From positions 1-5,450 of the forward strand of contig CAIQOG010000439.1 in NCBI GenBank assembly GCA_903873355.1: a DNA stretch of 5,450 bases, read 5' to 3'. A program made the position numbers and the translations under genes. Source of the stretch: an uncultured Bacteroidales bacterium (lineage in GTDB: Bacteria; Bacteroidota; Bacteroidia; Bacteroidales; Paludibacteraceae). Shown here one piece after another: positions 1-4,425 of this stretch. The stretch's first letter is position 1, and every line of letters starts with the position of its first letter. The notes under the pieces are model-generated. The model did no database searches, was not told the origin of the DNA, and saw nothing but the letters and a program-made list of their open reading frames with translations.

Positions 1-134
1 GCTTTGTACGATGACATACAAAGTGAATCGGAAACTACTTTCGCCAATATTTCATTGTCTTTAATCTGCGGCAATTCAAACTCTTCTAAGCGAAGGTCTT
101 TTTTGCCATATAAACGGATTGCTTTTGTTTTCAT
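1..134 (-). CDS. Zinc-dependent alcohol/polyol dehydrogenase, N-terminal fragment (runs off window)
   Basis: Reading the minus strand from the ATG at 134-132 gives 44 uninterrupted codons plus two bases before the window ends. The peptide starts MKTKAIRLYGKKDLRLEEFE and continues through LPQIKDNEILAKVVSDSLCMSSYK. This is the GroES-like N-terminal part of the medium-chain (zinc) dehydrogenase superfamily: the xKAxRLYGxxDLRLEExxLP opening, the GEILVKV-like strand (here NEILAKV, about residues 27-33), and Cys39 in the place of the first catalytic-zinc ligand. From memory the opening most resembles proteins annotated as L-sorbose-1-phosphate reductase or unspecified zinc-binding dehydrogenases, but 44 residues cannot fix the substrate. 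The start is preceded by an A-rich leader (AAAAAAG then ATG). It lies 161 bp downstream of the aldolase/SDR gene on the same strand, so it is probably part of the same sugar-catabolism block, although a large inverted repeat separates the two. Confidence 0.8.
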   Translation of the reverse strand, partial: MKTKAIRLYGKKDLRLEEFELPQIKDNEILAKVVSDSLCMSSYK

Positions 135-142
135 CTTTTTTG

Positions 143-173
143 AGAACCAAGAGTCAAGAACAAGAATCAAGAC
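143..173. repeat. Left arm of an inverted repeat built of 7-nt GANNCAA units
   Basis: This 31-nt arm begins AGAACCAAGAGTCAAGAAC and ends AATCAAGAC. Its reverse complement recurs at 266-297 with a one-base indel and one substitution. The arm has a 7-nt period: GAACCAA, GAGTCAA, GAAC-AA, GAATCAA. It lies 9-39 bp upstream of the start of the zinc dehydrogenase gene. Such CAAGARTCAAGAACC strings are, from memory, scattered between genes in many Bacteroidota genomes; the window itself shows only the two arms. Confidence 0.75.
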
Positions 174-265
174 GGTTTTGTATTGATAATTGATTTTGCA
201 CTGGTTGATTTTTATTATTTATATTTTTATTCTAATCTCACGATGAAAGCTCTTTGGAGACCTCT
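174..265. other. AT-rich intergenic spacer between the two inverted-repeat arms
   Basis: This 92-bp stretch between the aldolase/SDR gene and the zinc dehydrogenase gene is very AT-rich, especially 181-238. On the minus strand I find no TAnnTTTG promoter box and no GC-rich hairpin with a T run. A small imperfect palindrome around TGATAATTGAT at 184-194 is not convincing as an operator. I see no gene here. Confidence 0.5.
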
Positions 266-297
266 GTCTTGAATCTTGGTTCTTGACTCTTGGTTCT
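266..297. repeat. Right arm of the inverted repeat, overlapping the aldolase/SDR stop codon
   Basis: This 32-nt arm is the reverse complement of 143-173 apart from one indel and one substitution. Read on the minus strand it has five 7-nt units: GAACCAA GAGTCAA GAACCAA GATTCAA GACAGAG. The TAG stop of the aldolase/SDR gene (298-296) overlaps its outer edge, so the coding region ends exactly where the repeat begins. In the transcript the two arms could pair into a stem of about 30 bp with a 92-nt loop. Confidence 0.75.
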
Positions 298-2320
298 ACG
301 AAAGCATCACCTGCCCACCGGTAATTGGCAATGCCTGGCCGGTTTCGCCGCATTGTTCCATCAGGTAAAGTGCGCCTTTGGTAACATCCTCTGGTGAACA
401 TCCTTTTTGTAACGGAACTTGTGCCAAATAAAACGCTTTTACGTCATCTATAGTTTTTGCGCCGGGCACTTTTCCTGCATTTAAATACTGCACAAACAAG
501 CCGTTAACAGGGTCGCTCCACAGCGGACCTTCGTAGAAATTACCCGGACAGATAGAGTTCACTTTAATACGGAACGGAGCCAACTCCAATGCAAATGACT
601 GAGTCAAACCAATGCCGCCGAATTTACCACCGGCATAAGCGAAGTTTGCCTTGCTGCCACGCAATCCCGATTTAGAATTTACCTGAATAATATCAGCGTA
701 ATACTCCGGTGCGTATTTGGTTTGCAACTTCATAACCTTGCTAACCACTTTGGTGCAATAGAAATAGGCGTTATAGTTGATTTTCGTTACGAATTCGAAA
801 TCTTCAGGTGTCATATCGTCCAGTCCACCTGCGCGCAAAACGCCTGCATTACTAATGAAGGCATCGATAGCACCAAAGTTGCAAATGGTTTCGTGAACCA
901 GGTTTTCGATGCTTGGAATTTCGCTTACGTTGGTTTTTACAAAGATGGCACGGTTGCTTTTTGCCAAGGTGTTGAAACGTTCCACAGTAGCACGTCCTAC
1001 CGTTTCGTTCATATCAGCTACTACAATGTTAGCGCCTTGTTGTAACAAGCAACGGGCAATTCCTTCGCCAAAACCCTGTGCAGCACCTGTAACGATGATG
1101 GTTTTATTTTCTGCACGACCAGCTGCTCCACCTGCCGCCACACTGCGACGGTAGTTTTCCACTTCCCAATTGTCGATAAAGTCAATTTGCGCTTGCGTCA
1201 TTGGGTGAGGACCACCAAACGATTCGGCATAAAAAGCAATCTTCATCGCATCCTCGAATACGTCCAGAATAATGTCGCACTGAGCAGCATTATCGCCTAC
1301 GGCCACTAATCCGATTCCTTTCATCAGAATTACCTTTGGCTGATAACCAAACTTGGCGGTGAAAGCCGGAATTTGTTTCGCAGCCTCAGCCAGTACAGCT
1401 TCAGGTTCTTCGTCGTTGAGGAAAATATAGTTCGATTTGCAATAAACAATCGCGTCCGGAGTAAACGGTTTAGCAATTTTGGCCTGCGCTTCTTTGGTGT
1501 CGTAAAAAAGTTTTACCAATGCATTCTTACGTACTTTCAGGGTTTTCAAACCCTCGGAAGAAAGTATCATGCGAATGCCTGGAAGAACTTCGACTGCCCC
1601 CTGCCCCCCTGAAGGGGGAACTTCTTCTCCCCCTTCAGGGGGTTGGGGGGCAACTTTCTCAAGAGTACCCAGAATTTTATCGTAAAGTACTTTCACTTCT
1701 TCAATGCTGTTGGCAGCCACGAAGATTCCGTGGTTTTGCAACCAGATAACAGCAGGTTCGGCACCATCCTCGGCACGGAAAGCTTTGATAGCATCTTCTA
1801 CTTTTTTGAAAAGCACATAACCCGGATCGGTGTATTCGATGTACAATGCTTTTGCACCAAACAGCTTTTGCAAGTCGGCCTGAGCATTATTCGCACACAT
1901 CAAACCATTTACCAATGTTGGGTGCATGTGTACCACAAAGGCGAAGTCAATCACATTGTGCATCGATGTTTCCACCGATGGGCGTTTGCCTTTGGTAATG
2001 GTAGCATCGGCCAAATCATTTTTTACCTGTTCTTCACGTTCTGCCGCATTAGCGCTGTAGACTTTGTCGGACATGAGGTTCAGTTTAGCTCTGTCCAGTA
2101 CCGCAAAACCATCTTCGGTAATGGTTGCCAACGACGAGCCACTGGCTTTAACCCAGATTTTCTCTGCGTTTTTGTACGATGTATTTCCACCGCCTGCAAT
2201 CACGAAACGGCTATCGCGGCCGTAGTATTGCGATATTGAAATTAAGTCAGTCAAAGCTGCCCCCCAACCCCCTGAAGGGGGAGTAAGAGAGCGATTATCA
2301 CTTTTTTCTGTATTTTTCAT
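296..2320 (-). CDS. Bifunctional class II aldolase / short-chain dehydrogenase (rhamnulose-1-phosphate aldolase / lactaldehyde dehydrogenase type)
   Basis: A 674-residue two-domain enzyme, about the length I recall for the rhamnulose-1-P aldolase/alcohol dehydrogenase fusion family. The aldolase half shows GGGNTS at 43-48 (phosphate site), the putative catalytic Glu117 in the VETSMH motif, zinc ligands His131 and His133 in HMHP, and His197 in NHG. The SDR half begins near residue 404 with the TGxxxGxG dinucleotide loop (TGAAQGFG, 411-418), Asp436 ending strand beta2 (suggesting NAD over NADP), NAG at 491-493, and Ser549, Tyr562 and Lys566 as the catalytic set (YAGGK). By family, the aldolase splits a 6-deoxyketose-1-phosphate to DHAP and lactaldehyde, and the SDR oxidises or reduces the aldehyde. 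Substrate is inferred: rhamnose is likely, fucose or another deoxysugar possible. The start at 2320 lies 59 bp after the PHP stop, with no promoter box seen between them, suggesting co-transcription. Residues 14-21 and 224-242 are encoded by dispersed repeats and look like foreign loops. Confidence 0.9.
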   Translation of the reverse strand: MKNTEKSDNRSLTPPSGGWGAALTDLISISQYYGRDSRFVIAGGGNTSYKNAEKIWVKASGSSLATITEDGFAVLDRAKLNLMSDKVYSANAAEREEQVKNDLADATITKGKRPSVETSMHNVIDFAFVVHMHPTLVNGLMCANNAQADLQKLFGAKALYIEYTDPGYVLFKKVEDAIKAFRAEDGAEPAVIWLQNHGIFVAANSIEEVKVLYDKILGTLEKVAPQPPEGGEEVPPSGGQGAVEVLPGIRMILSSEGLKTLKVRKNALVKLFYDTKEAQAKIAKPFTPDAIVYCKSNYIFLNDEEPEAVLAEAAKQIPAFTAKFGYQPKVILMKGIGLVAVGDNAAQCDIILDVFEDAMKIAFYAESFGGPHPMTQAQIDFIDNWEVENYRRSVAAGGAAGRAENKTIIVTGAAQGFGEGIARCLLQQGANIVVADMNETVGRATVERFNTLAKSNRAIFVKTNVSEIPSIENLVHETICNFGAIDAFISNAGVLRAGGLDDMTPEDFEFVTKINYNAYFYCTKVVSKVMKLQTKYAPEYYADIIQVNSKSGLRGSKANFAYAGGKFGGIGLTQSFALELAPFRIKVNSICPGNFYEGPLWSDPVNGLFVQYLNAGKVPGAKTIDDVKAFYLAQVPLQKGCSPEDVTKGALYLMEQCGETGQALPITGGQVMLS
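1595..1652. repeat. Head-to-head pair of GC-rich 25-bp repeats inside the aldolase domain
   Basis: Copy A (1595-1619, plus orientation) is TG-C5-TG-C6-TGAA-G5-A. Copy B (1628-1652, minus orientation) is TG-C6-AA-C5-TGAA-G5-A. They match at 22 of 25 positions as an inverted pair around an 8-nt centre (1620-1627), and each also has a small C5-TGAA-G5 hairpin. On the coding strand they are translated without a stop as APQPPEGG (224-231), EEV, then PPSGGQGA (235-242). The peptide interrupts the segment between the aldolase core (ending about 222) and LPGIRMILSS (from 246). The arrangement resembles the paired palindromes of REP/REPIN-type elements; that classification is an inference. Confidence 0.85.
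2258..2282 (+). repeat. GC-rich 25-bp repeat (copy C) in the N-terminal codons of the aldolase/SDR gene
   Basis: This copy is TG-C6-AA-C5-TGAA-G5-A, identical over all 25 bases to the reverse complement of 1628-1652. On the coding strand it is read in frame as PPSGGWGA (residues 14-21), between the short polar start MKNTEKSDNRSLT and ALTDLISISQYYG, where the conserved aldolase fold begins. It lies 38 bp inside the start codon. Confidence 0.85.
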
Positions 2321-2372
2321 TGAGTAATTTAGTTTATATTTGATTCTACAAAACTTCCTTCTGGCTCAGTTT

Positions 2373-2398
2373 TCCCCCTTTAGGGGGTTAGGGGGGCA
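2373..2398 (-). repeat. GC-rich repeat (copy D) that forms the 3' end of the PHP gene
   Basis: Read on the minus strand this is TG-C6-TAA-C5-TAAA-G5-A, a 26-nt variant with one extra T and TAAA in place of TGAA. It faces copy C (2258-2282) across 90 bp that hold the aldolase start codon. In the PHP reading frame it encodes the last residues APLTP and then the TAA stop at 2382-2380, so the repeat itself terminates the gene. Confidence 0.8.
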
Positions 2399-3540
2399 GA
2401 TATTAGTAGATCTCCCAGATTTATAAACTCTTGTCTTTTTGAGCGATCAGCTTGTCCGTTGGCATCTACATAACCGCGCAAGCCTTGTGCGACCAAATGT
2501 TGGTGAGCCGCTACCACGCAAACACCTTCGTAGTTGATTTGCAACAAACGGTCGGTAAGTGGTGTGCTGTTACGCGCAAAAAGTTCAATCGGTTCCATAG
2601 CAGGCGTGTTGTGCTCGCTACCGAATGTCACCACAAAACCCTGGTCGTGCAAATAACTGGCGTATTTCTCCAGCAATTCAACACCATTACGGGTAGTGAT
2701 AAACTCCACTGAATGGAAACCGCGCTCGGTTAATTGCTTTGCCACTTTTTCCAAATCACCTTCGAAATCGGTGTAACCACCTTTGGCGTCGTCGGCCAAA
2801 AACGGATAGGTTGGTATGCCGCCACCTGCCACGATAATATCGCAAACAGTTTGCATAGGCAAAAATGCCTTTGGGTCTTCGGAAACAAAAGCGCCACCAC
2901 CTGCTTTGAGCAAGTTACCACGGATTTCGTTTTCCACTCCGGCAATGTCGTTTATTTCCGATTTCAATTCTTTTCCTCCGAAAAGTTTATGAAACAAAAT
3001 ACGAATATCCAACGGATTGTTATTACAAGCTTCGTACACTTTCAGGCGCAAGGCTTTGGCCAAATGACGTTCACGGATTGAACCTTTTGTCAAATCTGAA
3101 ATTATCCATTCGAAGTCGAGCGTAAATCCTGCTTGACATCCAACTAATAATAAATTCACTTTATTGCACATAGCTTCCACTTGTGCATTGGCTTCATTGG
3201 AAACGTCGGCCAATTGCGTTGCAAAAGGTTCAGCGAGTTGGAACGGATACGAAAGTCCTTTGCCACTCAGGTACGTGCGACCGGGATTTCCAGGATCGTT
3301 AACACGTAAACCGGCTTTTTGGTCGGCTTCGTTCAGACTGATAAACTCTATATTGAACAACGGATACAATCCGCGTTCCTTACAACCAACTGCCCAGGCT
3401 TCGTAGCCGGCAGTAGTATAAAAATCATTAATACCAACCACTTTTACGCCTTCGGCAACTGCCATATCGAGTGCCTGATTTAGTTCGGTGAATGCACTGA
3501 ACGAGTAAGGTGTGTGGAGGTGTGCGTTTACTTTTTTCAT
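2380..3540 (-). CDS. PHP-domain metal-dependent hydrolase, uncharacterised
   Basis: A 386-residue cytosolic protein with no signal peptide or membrane segment. The PHP superfamily is recognised by the N-terminal HxH metal motif (NAHLHTPYSFS, His7 and His9), Asp39 in the GIND motif, Glu65 in NIEF, His159 in the RERHLAKAL motif, and a late GSEHNTP motif (Ser308, Glu309, His310) in the position of the usual GSD/GSE-H metal site. PHP proteins are metal-dependent phosphoesterases and include histidinol phosphatases, nucleotide phosphatases and the polymerase PHP domain. At this length, with a long middle insertion (about 70-145), it is a stand-alone enzyme, not a polymerase. Its place just before the aldolase/SDR gene suggests a role in the same pathway, perhaps on a phosphorylated sugar or lactone; that is inference. 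The ATG at 3540 gives MKKVNAHLHT, placing the metal motif at the usual N-terminal edge. The last five residues and stop come from a dispersed repeat, so the native C terminus is probably altered. Confidence 0.85.
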   Translation of the reverse strand: MKKVNAHLHTPYSFSAFTELNQALDMAVAEGVKVVGINDFYTTAGYEAWAVGCKERGLYPLFNIEFISLNEADQKAGLRVNDPGNPGRTYLSGKGLSYPFQLAEPFATQLADVSNEANAQVEAMCNKVNLLLVGCQAGFTLDFEWIISDLTKGSIRERHLAKALRLKVYEACNNNPLDIRILFHKLFGGKELKSEINDIAGVENEIRGNLLKAGGGAFVSEDPKAFLPMQTVCDIIVAGGGIPTYPFLADDAKGGYTDFEGDLEKVAKQLTERGFHSVEFITTRNGVELLEKYASYLHDQGFVVTFGSEHNTPAMEPIELFARNSTPLTDRLLQINYEGVCVVAAHQHLVAQGLRGYVDANGQADRSKRQEFINLGDLLISAPLTP

Positions 3541-3545
3541 GTTTG

Positions 3546-3590
3546 ATTAACCACTAAGGTACTCAGGACACAAGTATCTCTAAGTTTGTG
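3546..3590. repeat. Degenerate CACTAAGG-type intergenic repeat remnant upstream of the PHP gene
   Basis: The string ATTAACCACTAAGGTACTC, followed by AGGACACAAG and CTAAGTTTGTG, resembles the CACTAAGG/CACAAAG strings that, from memory, recur between genes in Bacteroidota. Within it CACAA (3569-3573) can pair with TTGTG (3586-3590). It lies just upstream of the PHP start codon and may be transcribed as part of its leader. Only one copy is visible at this quality, so the assignment is tentative. Confidence 0.35.
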
Positions 3591-3639
3591 TTTGTAATTG
3601 TATTAGTTATTTAAAGTGTAATTTGTCCAAAATATTCTA

Positions 3640-3652
3640 CAGAAATTTTCTG
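3640..3652. other. Small palindrome between the secreted-protein gene and the PHP gene
   Basis: CAGAAATTTTCTG is a perfect 6-bp inverted repeat around one central base, 49 bp downstream of the stop of the secreted-protein gene. It is AT-rich and not followed by a clear T run on the minus strand (TAGAATATTTTGG follows), so it is a weak terminator candidate at best. It could equally be an operator for the PHP gene or chance. Confidence 0.25.
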
Positions 3653-3700
3653 AAGCATTTTACGATATTTGTTTGGTTGGTAATTTTTTTGTTCATGATA

Positions 3701-4318
3701 TTATGGATACGTATGACTCGTCCAAGTTGATTTAGTTGTCGTTCCATCAATTGGATTAATTGAGAATAATTCTCCATCTGCTCCGGTGAATTTTCCGTAA
3801 TATTTCCCTTCTACCTCACATTTATGAAGCAAAGTAGTTGATCTTATTTCCCAAGTGAGCTTTTTTCTCAAATAATTCAACTCAATTTCCCATGGTTTAA
3901 GACCTTTTGTGAAATTATTATTGTTGGCTATTTCTATTGCTTTATCTTTCCCAATTAAAAGTTTGCAATTTTGGCCTAAAATGCATTTGTTTATTTCAGT
4001 TACATCACAAAATATTTGCAGAGTATCAAGTGTTAATTGACTTTGTTTTTTGTTTTCAAATAGAACAATAATTGTATTTCTACCTTCATGATTTATATCG
4101 ATTTTATATTTTGTTTTTACTTCATAAATAGCATAGAAATACGGCCAAATTTTCTCAATTGAATAGAGTTTAATATTTTCATTTACTATGGTTTCACCCA
4201 ATTTAAGATTTAAATAGTTTATTGAACGAACACTAATTATTGAATCAAATTTATCAAAATCTTGACTATAAGTAGAAATTGACCAAATTAAAACAAGAAA
4301 AATAATTGCCTTTTTCAT
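3701..4318 (-). CDS. Secreted protein of unknown function, weakly PepSY-like C terminus
   Basis: I do not recognise this 205-residue protein. It starts with a clear Sec signal peptide: MKK, a hydrophobic run AIIFLVLIWSIS, and a likely cleavage after TYS before Gln19, a pattern common in Bacteroidota. There is no lipobox cysteine, so the product is probably periplasmic or exported. The mature part has four cysteines (104, 112, 118, 167), which could form disulfides. The C-terminal third (about 121-200: KDKAIEIANN, then LTWEIRST, then GELFSINPIDGTT) follows the helix-strand-strand rhythm of a PepSY domain, ending with a DG-x-x-x-SINPIDG hairpin; this is a low-confidence reading. The gene is much more AT-rich than its neighbours (27% GC in 3901-3960 against 47% in 4621-4680) and unrelated to sugar catabolism. 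It has its own candidate promoter and 107- and 160-bp gaps on either side, so it looks like an independently expressed insertion. Confidence 0.75.
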   Translation of the reverse strand: MKKAIIFLVLIWSISTYSQDFDKFDSIISVRSINYLNLKLGETIVNENIKLYSIEKIWPYFYAIYEVKTKYKIDINHEGRNTIIVLFENKKQSQLTLDTLQIFCDVTEINKCILGQNCKLLIGKDKAIEIANNNNFTKGLKPWEIELNYLRKKLTWEIRSTTLLHKCEVEGKYYGKFTGADGELFSINPIDGTTTKSTWTSHTYP

Positions 4319-4351
4319 AAAAATAATTGTTTTATATCACTAATCACAAAG

Positions 4352-4384
4352 CAAAAATAATCTGTAATGTGTTTCAAACACAAG
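4352..4384 (-). promoter_or_regulatory. Candidate Bacteroidota-type promoter for the secreted-protein gene
   Basis: On the minus strand TATTTTTG (4359-4352) fits the TAnnTTTG -7 box described for Bacteroides sigma factors, with TTG (4383-4381) 21 bp upstream as a possible -33 element. A second TTTG at 4378-4375 is spaced too closely (15 bp). Transcription would begin near 4345 and leave a short leader of roughly 25-30 nt before the ATG at 4318. The match is by eye, and AT-rich DNA gives such matches by chance. Confidence 0.35.
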
Positions 4385-4418
4385 GCACCAACTCTTACTT
4401 AGAATCAGTGCCTTTGTG
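4379..4418 (-). terminator. Bulged hairpin just after the E1 gene, possible terminator or repeat-derived stem
   Basis: CACAAGGCAC (4379-4388) pairs with GTGCCTTTGTG (4408-4418) with one bulged base, making a 10-bp stem around a 19-nt loop. On the minus strand it starts 7 nt after the TAA stop of the E1 gene. The flank downstream (TGTTTGAAAC) is not a proper U tract, so it is not a textbook intrinsic terminator, but its position suits a transcript end or 3'-protecting stem. The GGCAC/CACAAAG wording also resembles the dispersed repeat remnant at 3546-3590. Confidence 0.4.
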
Positions 4419-4425
4419 CTTATAA

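Noticed and set aside
1595..1652. Possible G-quadruplex from the G5-G6 runs
   Set aside because: Each strand has only three long G runs over the pair, with one long spacer, and the complementary C runs make hairpins the more likely structure.
1643..2239. A 198-codon open frame on the plus strand opposite the aldolase gene
   Set aside because: It lies entirely antisense to a well-supported enzyme, its product is rich in Phe, Cys and His with no recognisable motif, and it is best explained as a shadow frame.
2321..2372. A separate promoter for the aldolase/SDR gene
   Set aside because: No TAnnTTTG box is present on the minus strand in the 52 bp between copy D and the start codon, so co-transcription with the PHP gene is more likely.
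1595..2398. CRISPR-like array from repeated 25-bp units
   Set aside because: The four copies are in mixed orientation with spacings of 8, about 605 and 90 bp, lie within coding DNA, and have no regular spacers or cas genes.
2730..2945. A 71-codon minus-strand open frame within the PHP gene
   Set aside because: It is in a different frame of the same strand as the PHP gene, with no motif and no leader; it is an overlapping shadow.
3620..3640. Near-match to a -7 box (TATTTTGG, minus strand) upstream of the PHP gene
   Set aside because: It differs from TAnnTTTG at one conserved position and has no TTG at the expected upstream spacing.
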